A stretch of DNA of 64,000 bases from Arthrobacter pascens. GTDB taxonomy: Bacteria > Actinomycetota > Actinomycetes > Actinomycetales > Micrococcaceae. The stretch spans positions 1,240,001-1,304,000 of the forward strand of contig NZ_JAUSWY010000001.1 of the NCBI RefSeq assembly GCF_030815585.1, read 5' to 3'. Under the pieces are notes generated by a model. It did not search any database. It saw only the letters and a list, made by a program, of their open reading frames with translations, and had not been told where the DNA came from. The position numbers and the translations under genes are program-made. Shown here piece by piece: positions 1 to 9,583 of the stretch (positions within the stretch are counted from its first letter, which is position 1; each line of letters opens with the position of its first letter).

Positions 1-16
1 TACGCCACTCCGGCGT

Positions 17-22
17 CCTAGC
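17..22. repeat. Target site duplication, left copy (CCTAGC)
   Basis: The six bases CCTAGC sit directly outside the left inverted repeat and recur at 1659-1664 directly outside the right one. IS481-family elements are known to duplicate a 6-bp NCTAGN target, which this matches exactly. Confidence 0.85.
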
Positions 23-47
23 TGTAATTCCCACTGACGTTGTGAAC
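23..47. repeat. Left terminal inverted repeat of the IS481-family element
   Basis: Twenty-five bases that match the reverse complement of 1634-1658 with three mismatches. The outer base adjoins the CCTAGC duplication. Confidence 0.85.
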
Positions 48-107
48 GCGGCTGATGGGGTTTTGCCTCCGATGCCGGTATGGGTCCTGTGGACTCTTCT
101 ATGTCTG

Positions 108-1054
108 TCAAGCCGCGTTCATGGATGCGGATCCGGCGTTGAGCGTCCGGTACATGCGGCGGGCCAGATAGCGGTTGATGCAGCGGCGGATTTCCTTGTC
201 CGTACGACCTTCAGCGCGTCGTTTTTCCACGTACGCACGCGTTTCGGTGTCCTGGGTCATCCTCGTTACTGCAACCATGTGCAGTGCGCTGTTCAGGCTC
301 CTGTCACGGCCCCGGTTCAGCCGATGCCTGACCGTGTTCCCGGACGATGCCGGGATGGGGTTCACCCCAGCCAGTGAGGCGAACGCTGACTCGTTACGGA
401 CCCTGCCCTCGTGTGACCACGCCGTAAGGCACTTCGCGGCGCTGATCGCCCCGAACCCCTTTGCTCCAGCAAGCGTGCGGCCTCGCTGGCCTTCACCAGC
501 TCTTCCAGTTGCTTGGTCAGGGCCATGCGGGCATCGATCCCCAGGTTGTTGCTGCGTAGCAGGGGGTTGAGGACATTCACCGACCGTGTGCGATCTGCAC
601 TCATGGTGCTGAGGGCGGTGGTCAGGATCCTCGTGCCTTGGCGAAGCCCGTCATTGAGCCGGGGACGGCGCCGCTTCTCGACGGGCAGCGGCAGCACCAT
701 GACCGCGACCTGGTGGGCGTCTAAGGCATGGGATTTTCCAACGCCGCGGCGCTTCCTAGCATCCATGCGCGGCGCCTCGGCCACCGGATACCATGGGAGG
801 CCACCGTGCCGGCCAGGATCGCACCGAAAGTCGCGACAACTTCGGATGACCCAGAGCGTGTCGGCGTCCGCGCCGGTACGGCGGGCGACCCAACTGATCG
901 CCCGGTTGATTCCGGCCGTATTGGTGAGAAGTTCCCTGGTATAAAGTAGGGCTCCGGTGGTCGCGACGAGGATCGCATAGACGTGGCTGCGGGCGTGAGT
1001 GTCGACACCCACGACAAATGGGTGGGGATGAGCGACGATGGACATGGCGGTCAC
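108..1054 (-). pseudogene. IS110-family transposase, frameshifted and internally deleted
   Basis: The N-terminus from the ATG at 1054 reads VGVDTHARSHVYAILVA, the DEDD-type RuvC-like start of IS110 transposases. Further on come YPVAEAPRMDARKRRGVGKS and ALDAHQVAVMVLPLPVEK. The C-terminal transposase_20 region (SGNTVRHRLNRGRDRSLN, YVEKRRAEGRTDKEIRR) is present in another frame and ends at 108. At least three frame changes are visible, near 865, 790 and 455. About 50 residues expected between LGIDARMALT and the QLEELVKASEAARLL segment are absent. The gene is dead. It lies inside the IS481 shell. Confidence 0.85.
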
Positions 1055-1106
1055 GGCACCTTTCCAAGAGTGATGGACATGGTTCAGCGGCCGGTACCAG
1101 TCCGGG

Positions 1107-1553
1107 TAGACGTGAATCAGGTCCCCCTGGCGACTGGTGTTCGTAGCGTTGTGGTGCCGGCTTACGCACGGGCAGGCCGGTTCCCTGGTCCAGGCAGGCC
1201 AGCCGGGGCAACAGGTACCGGGTCAGGACCTGGCCCACGGTCGAGCGTGCTTGGTGCAGGTGGGCCGCGATGCGGTGCGGTCCCCAGCGGCGGGTGAAGC
1301 GCAGCGCCACGATCCGCCGCTCGGTACGCAGCCCGGTGCGGTTCGGGCTCCGTCGCGGACTTGAGGACAGGTCCGCCATGCCGGCCTCTCCACGGAAACG
1401 GTAGCGGTCGGCCCACTTTTTGGCCGTGGCCGGCGAGCACTGGAATCGCTCGGCGGCGCGGCGCAAAGTCCACCCTTCCTCGATGATCAGACGGGCGAGT
1501 TTCCCCCGCGCTTTCGGTGCGTGATCGGCGTTGTCGTGGGTAATGTAGGACAC
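1107..1553 (-). pseudogene. IS481-family transposase, N-terminal fragment
   Basis: Starting from a GTG at 1553, the frame gives an N-terminal helix-turn-helix region (GWTLRRAAERFQCSPATAKK) and the family-typical LSSSPRRSPNRT and RRWGPHRIAAHL segments. It runs to PAPQRYEHQSPG. A run of five G (five C on the plus strand, about 1122-1126) causes a +1 shift. Correcting it restores the conserved GDLIHV, after which the sequence is no longer IS481. The DDE catalytic core is missing, so about 150 of the usual ~320 residues remain. Confidence 0.8.
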
Positions 1554-1633
1554 GACGGCCTCCTGGGCATCGAGATGAGTGTGGTAACCCAAATTGATAT
1601 CGGAGGCCCTCGCCCTTCACATCACGCCACGCT

Positions 1634-1658
1634 GTTCACAACCTCCGTGGGAACTACA
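1634..1658. repeat. Right terminal inverted repeat of the IS481-family element
   Basis: Reverse complement of 23-47 at 22 of 25 positions. It lies upstream of the truncated IS481 transposase, as expected for the promoter-proximal end. Confidence 0.85.
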
Positions 1659-1664
1659 CCTAGC
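1659..1664. repeat. Target site duplication, right copy (CCTAGC)
   Basis: Identical to 17-22. The copy contains the TAG stop codon of the neighbouring DUF2304 gene (1660-1662, minus strand), so the element landed exactly at the end of that gene without changing its product. Confidence 0.85.
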
Positions 1665-2070
1665 GGTCGCTGCCCGTTGCGGCGGGCGGCTGCTGGGTGG
1701 GTGGGGCCTGCAAACGCGCCCGGTCCTCGTCCAGCCAGGGGCGGGGGGCTTCGTCAAGGGCGATCCGCCTCGCCAGCCGGGTCAGTGCGAACTCGGACTG
1801 CCGGAAGCGCTGGTAGGTCGTTGACATGAACACGAAGAAACAGAAGATCAGGGCGTAGAGCACCAAGTCGGTGCCGCGGCCGATCCCTAGGAACTGCGCG
1901 ACCCGGGTCAGCAGGTCGGGAATGAAAATCGAGGTCGCGGCCGCGAACGCGAACACCACGAGCAGCAGCCGACGGATGGCCAGGTGCCGCGCGTTCGACC
2001 CGCCCCGCATCAGGGCCAGCGACACAAGGATCACCGCGATGACCAGAACGAGCTGAACTATGAAGATCAA
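1660..2070 (-). CDS. DUF2304 family membrane protein
   Basis: A 136-residue protein with an N-terminal hydrophobic segment (residues ~2-20), a second around 34-52 and a third around 65-82, followed by a charged tail. The pattern and partner gene fit DUF2304, small membrane proteins usually encoded beside a GT2 glycosyltransferase of the dolichol/polyprenyl-phosphate sugar synthase type. They are thought to support surface-polysaccharide sugar transfer, but no reaction is established. It lies 12 bp downstream of the GT2 gene on the same strand and is probably co-transcribed. Its stop codon is part of the IS481 target duplication. Confidence 0.8.
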   Translation of the reverse strand: MIFIVQLVLVIAVILVSLALMRGGSNARHLAIRRLLLVVFAFAAATSIFIPDLLTRVAQFLGIGRGTDLVLYALIFCFFVFMSTTYQRFRQSEFALTRLARRIALDEAPRPWLDEDRARLQAPPTQQPPAATGSDR

Positions 2071-2082
2071 GGGGTGGCGCTC

Positions 2083-2748
2083 CTATTTGAAGAACAGGTC
2101 GGCGACGATGTTCACCGAATTGAGCAGAGACTGGCCTTTGGCCTTGGAATAGTCTGTGTAGATGATGTGCACGGGATGTTCCACGTAGCGGACCTTGAAC
2201 GCCGCCAACTGGTGGACTAGCTCCGACGCGTGGGCCATCCGGTTCTGCGTAAGGTTGATCCGGCCCGCAACATCCCGGCCCAGCACACGCAGGCCGTTGT
2301 GAGCGTCAGTCAGGTCCAACCCCGTCGAAAGCTTCATCTGCAACGCCGCGACCTTCAGCACGATCCGCTTCATGGCCGTCAGCTTCGTCCTGGAATCCAG
2401 GAACCGTGAACCAAGCACCACATCCAGCGATTCCGTGCGCAAACGCGCCACCATCGCCGCCGCGTCCTCGACCCGGTGCTGCCCATCGGCGTCGAACGTG
2501 ACAATCGAATCCGTCTGCGGATCCTGCAATGCGTACTCAATGCCCGTTTGCAACGCCCCACCCTGACCCAGGTTCACAGGATGCTCAACGACCACCGCCC
2601 CCGCGTTCCGGGCCACAGCCACCGAACCATCACGGCTGCCGTCATCAACACACACCACGTTCGGGAACGTCCCCAACAAGCCCTCGATGACCTCGCCCAC
2701 AACGGTTGCCTCGTTGTACATCGGAATGACAACCCACGTCTTACTCAC
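2083..2748 (-). CDS. GT2 glycosyltransferase, polyprenyl-phosphate sugar synthase type
   Basis: A 221-residue GT-A fold glycosyltransferase. It opens with WVVIPMYNEATVVGEVI, then CVDDGSRDGS (nucleotide-sugar binding) and VTFDADGQH (the DxD-type metal site). The length, the lack of membrane segments and the partner DUF2304 gene fit the DPM1/DPG synthase-like subgroup, which loads a sugar onto a polyprenyl phosphate at the inner membrane face. The donor sugar cannot be read from sequence. Adjacent rhamnose-nucleotide genes suggest a role in cell-wall or capsule glycan assembly. Confidence 0.85.
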   Translation of the reverse strand: MSKTWVVIPMYNEATVVGEVIEGLLGTFPNVVCVDDGSRDGSVAVARNAGAVVVEHPVNLGQGGALQTGIEYALQDPQTDSIVTFDADGQHRVEDAAAMVARLRTESLDVVLGSRFLDSRTKLTAMKRIVLKVAALQMKLSTGLDLTDAHNGLRVLGRDVAGRINLTQNRMAHASELVHQLAAFKVRYVEHPVHIIYTDYSKAKGQSLLNSVNIVADLFFK

Positions 2749-2793
2749 GAAACCATCCTCTCACAGAACCCCACACACCCAGACGCGCCACAA

Positions 2794-4221
2794 TCACCGC
2801 ACAGTCGAAGAAACAGGAGGCAGAGCGCGAAGTCGCTGGAGCTGATCGGCGGGGGAGAAGCCTGCGGACTTGATCCGGGATAGGTCGAGGATGCTGTTGA
2901 GTGGACGTGGCGCCGCGGCCTTGCCCAAAAAGTATTCCTCTGTGGTCACCCCGGTTACGGAATCCCGTGAAGCGCCACAGAGCTCGTACACCACGGTGGC
3001 GATGGCCGCCCAGGACAACGGCTCGCCGTCGTTCGTGAGATTGTACGTGCCGTACTGCGCACCTGTGGTTAGTAGGTGCTTGATTCCTGCGGCGATGTCC
3101 TGCGTGAAGCTGAGCCGGCCGATCTGGTCGTTCACTACGGAAGGTTCGATGCCGCGCCCTGCGAGTGTTGCCATTGTGCGGACAAAGTTGTTGCCGTCCC
3201 CGATCACCCAACTGGTGCGGACGATGTAGTGCCTCGGCACCACGCTCACTGCGGCGTCGCCGGCAGCCTTCGTCTGGCCATAAACCCCGAGCGGGCACAC
3301 GGGGTCGTCTTCGGTGTAGGCGGCGGATTTTGCGCCGTCGAAGACATAGTCCGAGGAAACGTGTACCAGAGTCAGGTCATTTTCGACGGCGATGCGCGCC
3401 AAGCGTGCCACGCTCGTGACGTTGACATTCCAAGCGGCCTCGCGGCCTTCCGGGGTTTCCGCAGCGTCGACGGCGGTATAGGCCGCGGCGTTGATGATCG
3501 TGGAGTAGTTCTTCCAATTCCGGCCGGTGTACGCCGTTTCGTCGGTGAGATCGAATTCGGCTCGACCGGCGAACTCCACGGATGGGTCGGCGTCGTAGAT
3601 TTCCCGCAGGGTTTTGCCGAGCTGGCCGTCAGCACCGACCACGAGAGTCTTCTTGCCCGGCATCGGGAGAACATCGGAAAGACGGGGGTGGGCCTTGTCC
3701 TTGTCCGACAATTCTGCTTGGTCCAGCGGGATCGGCCAAGCGATCGCGGCGGTCTCGTCGGCGAGATTCAGGAAGGTGTACTGGCCCTGTGCATCGGCGG
3801 ACCAGTGGTCGTTCACCAAGTAGGTGTAGGCGGTGTTGTCCTCCAGGGTCTGGAAGGCATTGCCAACGCCGCGGGGGATAAAGATCGCCTGGCTCGGATC
3901 CAGTTCGGTTGTGAAGACTGCACCGAAGGAGGATCCTTCGCGCAGATCTACCCAGGCTCCGAAGATCTTGCCCGTGGCGACTGAAATGAACTTGTCCCAC
4001 GGCTCGGCATGGATGCCGCGGGTGGTGCCGGCCTTCTCATTGAACGAGATGTTGTTCTGCACTGGGCGGAAGTCCGGCAGCCCGAGGGCCACCATCTTGT
4101 CCCGCTGCCAGTTTTCTTTGAACCACCCACGGTTGTCCCCGTGAACGGGAAGATCGTAGACCACAACTCCGGGAATGGGGGTTTCGTGCGCTGTCAGTTT
4201 CTTGGAGAACTCAATCGGCAT
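2794..4221 (-). CDS. rmlCD: Bifunctional RmlC-RmlD fusion (dTDP-rhamnose synthesis)
   Basis: A 475-residue fusion. Residues ~1-185 form a dTDP-4-dehydrorhamnose 3,5-epimerase cupin (GDNRGWFKENW, and RGIHAEPWDKF with the catalytic His). Residues ~195-475 form dTDP-4-dehydrorhamnose reductase, with GADGQLGKTL for NADPH binding, HVSSDYVFDG, and YGQTKAAGD as the YxxxK catalytic pair. Together they carry out the last two steps to dTDP-L-rhamnose. I chose the ATG at 4221 because the cupin begins there and it follows the rmlB stop by 4 bp. An open upstream extension in the same frame overlaps rmlB and has no family similarity. It probably forms an operon with rmlB. Confidence 0.92.
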   Translation of the reverse strand: MPIEFSKKLTAHETPIPGVVVYDLPVHGDNRGWFKENWQRDKMVALGLPDFRPVQNNISFNEKAGTTRGIHAEPWDKFISVATGKIFGAWVDLREGSSFGAVFTTELDPSQAIFIPRGVGNAFQTLEDNTAYTYLVNDHWSADAQGQYTFLNLADETAAIAWPIPLDQAELSDKDKAHPRLSDVLPMPGKKTLVVGADGQLGKTLREIYDADPSVEFAGRAEFDLTDETAYTGRNWKNYSTIINAAAYTAVDAAETPEGREAAWNVNVTSVARLARIAVENDLTLVHVSSDYVFDGAKSAAYTEDDPVCPLGVYGQTKAAGDAAVSVVPRHYIVRTSWVIGDGNNFVRTMATLAGRGIEPSVVNDQIGRLSFTQDIAAGIKHLLTTGAQYGTYNLTNDGEPLSWAAIATVVYELCGASRDSVTGVTTEEYFLGKAAAPRPLNSILDLSRIKSAGFSPADQLQRLRALPPVSSTVR

Positions 4222-4225
4222 AGGT

Positions 4226-6149
<1,924 letters not shown>

Positions 6150-6170
6150 CACCTACCAAAGAGTCGCGAT

Positions 6171-6210
6171 TGATGAAGGCGTGAAAGGTCAACATTCGCG
6201 CCCTTCATCA
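6171..6210. terminator. Hairpin between convergent rmlA and the GH25 gene
   Basis: TGATGAAGGCG at 6171-6181 pairs with CGCCCTTCATCA at 6199-6210, apart from one bulged base. It lies between two convergent stop codons, where a bidirectional terminator is expected. Confidence 0.6.
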
Positions 6211-6225
6211 CTATCCACACGGCAA

Positions 6226-9200
6226 TCAGCGGCGTACGCTGCTGACGCTGGTCCCTGTCGCGGGGTACCAGGTGATGGAGCCCCGCTGGTAGTTCTGGTA
6301 ACAGCCGCCATTTGCCAAGGTGCAAATGTCTCCGGTGACGGGATACCCAAGGGAGCTGTTTTCGTATCCCAGGCTGGCGTACCGGATACGGATTTGTCCT
6401 ACGCTCGGTTGGGCTCCGGTGGTCGGCGACCAGAGAAACGCACCGCCTTGGAAGTTCTGGTAGCAGCCGCCGTCGCGTAGACCGCAAACGACCCCGCTCG
6501 TGGGATATCCCAGGCCACTGCGCTCGAAGCCCATCGAACCCCAAGCAGTGCGAATAGGGCCCGTTGGGCTGACCTGAGCCCCGGTCGCTGGCGACCAGAG
6601 AATGGCTCCCTTTTGAAAGTTCTGGTAGCAGCCGCCGGCGATGAGTCCGCATACTTGAGACGAAGTCGGGAATCCGAGTGTCCCGGACTCGCGCGCCAGC
6701 GCCTTCCATGAAGCAAAGATCGGCCCTGTCACTGCGAAGGCGCCGCGTGCCGGCGTCCACGTGACAGTTCCGTTCTGGAAGTTTTGATAGCACCCGCTCT
6801 CGGAGAGACCGCACGTTTCGCTTCCAACCGGGTATCCGAGCGGGCCGGTTTCGAATCCGGTGGCCTGCCACGTTGAACGTATGGGGCCACTGATGCTTGG
6901 CTGAGCGTTCGTCTTCGTGGACCACAGCATCGCTCCGTTTGCGAAGCTCTGGTAGCAGCCGCCGTCTACAAGACCACATACCTGGCCAGCTGTCGGAAAA
7001 CCGAGCCGTCCCGCCTCGCGTTGCATCCCATCCCACTTGGTGAAGATTGAACCTAATACGACAAACGCCCCGCGTGTTGGAGACCAGGTGATGGTGCCTT
7101 TTTGAAAGTTTTGGTAGCAGCCACCTTCCGGAAGCCCGCAGGTTTCGTTGCGGGTGGGGTACCCCAGCGGCCCGTTTTCAAAACCTCCTTTGCTCCATTC
7201 GCTCCGAATTGCGCCCGATTTACTGACATAAGCGCCCGTCGACGGGGACCAGATGATTGCACCCCCTTGAAAGTTCTGGTAGCAGCCTCCGCCGACGAGT
7301 CCACATGTCTGGGAGGAGGTGGGGTAGCCGAGAACCCCATTTTCATAACCCTGCTGCTGCCAGGCTGCGCGTATGGGTCCGGTGGGACTCAGTTGTGCGC
7401 CGCTGGACGGTGACCAAATCGCGGCCCCCTTTTCGAAGCTCTGGTAGCACCCTCCATGTGCGAGACCACACACCTCATCTGCTGTGGGGTAGCCCAAAGG
7501 GCCGCTTTCACGGCCGGAAGCGCGCCATGCCAGGGCCATTTCTCCCCATATGACGTGTGTTCCTGCTGAACCTGAAGAAGCGATGCTCCCAGTCTGAAAA
7601 GTCTGAAAGCAACCTCCGTCCCTGAGCCCACAGAGCGTATTGCTCGTCGGGTAACCCAACGGCCCACCTTCGAATCCGGTCCGTTGCCACATTGACCTGA
7701 CGGGTCCGATAATACTGCGATAAGCTCCCGTCGCCGGGGACCACAGGATGGCCCCGGCCTGGAAGTTCTGGTAGCAACCCCCTCCGGCTATGCCACAGAC
7801 CTGTCCGCCGACCGGGTAGCCCATGGGGCCCGCTTCGAAGCCCGACTTCTCCCACGCGGTGCGGATCGGACCATTCAGGCTTAGATGTGCGCCAGTCGCG
7901 GGTGTCCAGACGACGGCGCCGCCCTGGAAAGCCTGGTAACAGCCACCGTCCTTTAGCCCGCAGACGATCGCCGATGTTGGGTAGCCCAGGACACCGTTCT
8001 CGAAGCCAGCCTGTTGCCAGGCATTCCGGATTGGGCCGGATGGGCTGGGGTGTGCACCAAACGACGGTGACCACACGATTGCCCCCGCCTGGAAGTTTTG
8101 GTAACAACCGCCGCCGCGCAATCCGCAGATAACTCCGGACGTCTGTGTTCCCAACTGCGGCGTTCTGGCACGGACATCGGCGATCGCACGTGCTGCTGCG
8201 TCCGGCACTCCACTGCGGGCGAACGCAACCAGGTTTCCGTAATCCCCATTCCAGACGTTGGAGTCGCCGGCGAACGGTCCTGTGCTGCTGTATTGCCAGA
8301 TGCTGTAGGTGCTCCAGCTGGCCGTTGGAACCCCTCCTGCATTGTTCGTCGGAGAGCTCGGGTAGGCAGCAACCCAAAGCGGGTAGTCACCAAAACCTGA
8401 GGGATTGCCGAGGCATTGGTTCCACCAGGAAGTGTTGGTGTAGATGACAGGCAAGCGTCCGGTCATTGAGCGCATGGTGTTGCCGAAGTCGCGGACCCAG
8501 GAGCCCAACTGCGCCGGCGACATCCCGTAGCAGGTGTTGCCGAAGTAGAAGCCGTTGATGGTCCGGCCCTCATAAGGGTTGAATTCGAAGTCCAGCACGG
8601 GAGGCATCGTGTAACCATCGGCCGACCAGCCTCCGCCGTTCTGGACGAAATAGCGTGCTTGGTCTGCACCGGAGGACCAGTTGGGTATGGCGAAGTGGTA
8701 CGCCCCGCGGATCATGCCGACGTTCCGTGAACCCTGATACTGAGAGCTGTAGGACGGGTTGGTGTAGTAGTTGCCCTCGCTGGCCTTCACATACGCGAAC
8801 CTGGCGCCCATGTTCCACTGATGCTGCCAGTCCACACTGGGCTGGTGGCCGCTGACGTCCAGACCCTGAATGCCGAAGGTGGGCATCCAGGTGCCTTCGG
8901 TTGCTAGGGATTCCGTGGTGAGTCTCTTAAATGATGTAGAAGGAGCCGACGCGGTGACACGGGCGGAGCGCTGGCCCATTTCGGCGCCGCCGTCGCCCAC
9001 GGCCTCCGCCATGGATTCCTTGGTGGGCGTTGCAGGGGGCACGGCGGACGCCAGCGGATCCGTAGTGGGCACCGTTGGAGCAATTGTTGCCGGCGCTGAT
9101 GTTTCCCGAACGGGCGTCGAAACGGCTGGGGTGGAGCTGGGGGCCGGGGTGGTGGAAGCCGAGGCTGGCGATGGGCTTGGTTCAACTGCGAGGGCAATAC

Positions 9201-9297
9201 CGGCCAGACCCGGGCCGGCAACGAGCGATGCAGTCAAAACTGCTGTCCCCAGAACCTGCAGGAGAGGGCGGTGACTGTTGAACTGATTCCGCTTCAT
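6226..9297 (-). CDS. Secreted GH25 muramidase with twelve LGFP-type repeats
   Basis: A 1023-residue exported protein. Residues ~1-39 are a signal peptide (basic MKRNQ, then a hydrophobic core). Residues ~40-140 are a Ser/Pro/Thr/Ala-rich linker. Residues ~145-355 are a glycoside hydrolase 25 lysozyme domain starting GLDVSGHQPSVDW, with the acidic pair in PPVLDFEFN. From ~395 to the end are twelve repeats of ~50 residues, each with CGLxxGGCYQNFQ-like cores and LGYP turns, matching the LGFP repeat. LGFP modules tether proteins to actinobacterial wall glycan. Predicted role: cutting the glycan strand of peptidoglycan while held in the wall. The start at 9297 has GGAG six bases upstream; a longer in-frame ATG at 9330 lacks that. 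Confidence 0.9.
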   Translation of the reverse strand: MKRNQFNSHRPLLQVLGTAVLTASLVAGPGLAGIALAVEPSPSPASASTTPAPSSTPAVSTPVRETSAPATIAPTVPTTDPLASAVPPATPTKESMAEAVGDGGAEMGQRSARVTASAPSTSFKRLTTESLATEGTWMPTFGIQGLDVSGHQPSVDWQHQWNMGARFAYVKASEGNYYTNPSYSSQYQGSRNVGMIRGAYHFAIPNWSSGADQARYFVQNGGGWSADGYTMPPVLDFEFNPYEGRTINGFYFGNTCYGMSPAQLGSWVRDFGNTMRSMTGRLPVIYTNTSWWNQCLGNPSGFGDYPLWVAAYPSSPTNNAGGVPTASWSTYSIWQYSSTGPFAGDSNVWNGDYGNLVAFARSGVPDAAARAIADVRARTPQLGTQTSGVICGLRGGGCYQNFQAGAIVWSPSFGAHPSPSGPIRNAWQQAGFENGVLGYPTSAIVCGLKDGGCYQAFQGGAVVWTPATGAHLSLNGPIRTAWEKSGFEAGPMGYPVGGQVCGIAGGGCYQNFQAGAILWSPATGAYRSIIGPVRSMWQRTGFEGGPLGYPTSNTLCGLRDGGCFQTFQTGSIASSGSAGTHVIWGEMALAWRASGRESGPLGYPTADEVCGLAHGGCYQSFEKGAAIWSPSSGAQLSPTGPIRAAWQQQGYENGVLGYPTSSQTCGLVGGGCYQNFQGGAIIWSPSTGAYVSKSGAIRSEWSKGGFENGPLGYPTRNETCGLPEGGCYQNFQKGTITWSPTRGAFVVLGSIFTKWDGMQREAGRLGFPTAGQVCGLVDGGCYQSFANGAMLWSTKTNAQPSISGPIRSTWQATGFETGPLGYPVGSETCGLSESGCYQNFQNGTVTWTPARGAFAVTGPIFASWKALARESGTLGFPTSSQVCGLIAGGCYQNFQKGAILWSPATGAQVSPTGPIRTAWGSMGFERSGLGYPTSGVVCGLRDGGCYQNFQGGAFLWSPTTGAQPSVGQIRIRYASLGYENSSLGYPVTGDICTLANGGCYQNYQRGSITWYPATGTSVSSVRR

Positions 9298-9583
9298 TTT
9301 TGCTCCGGAGACAAATGATGCGCTCCCCAAAGCGCGTCATTACGGGTTGGCAGGTCCAGTGAAATCCGGCCAGGAGACACCGAACTGGGAATACCGAGAC
9401 TTAATGCGCTCACACTAACACCGGGGTGCCTGGTGAAACTAGTGATTCTGGTGTTGCCAAAGTGAAAGATGCAGCACTGTTATCCACAGCTCTGCGCATA
9501 TGACTTGGCACCGTGTGGTAGCTCCTTTAGCTTTAACCCAATTGCACTGCCTCGACCGGGGCGGCCTTTGTATTGGGGAACTC
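9298..9583. promoter_or_regulatory. Divergent control region between GH25 and the tad operon
   Basis: A 286-bp stretch without a convincing gene. It holds an inverted repeat in the GH25 leader (9314-9323 and 9332-9341, one mismatch) about 17 bp before the GH25 start, and a GGGGA ribosome-binding site before the tad ATPase ATG. No consensus promoter stands out. The base composition is less GC-rich than the genes on either side. Confidence 0.4.

Larger units (their letters stand above)
23..1658 (-). mobile_element. Chimeric IS481-family element carrying an IS110-family remnant
   Basis: The ends are imperfect inverted repeats: 23-47 against the reverse complement of 1634-1658, 22 of 25 positions identical, beginning TGTA. 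Both ends are flanked by CCTAGC. Reading inward from the right end on the minus strand, the first ~440 coding bases are the N-terminal part of an IS481 transposase. The frame then passes at about 1107 into an IS110-family transposase that runs nearly to the left end. The IS481 C-terminal half is missing. I infer that IS110 inserted into the IS481 copy and a deletion removed the rest of the IS481 gene while sparing its left terminus. Neither transposase can be functional. Confidence 0.85.
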
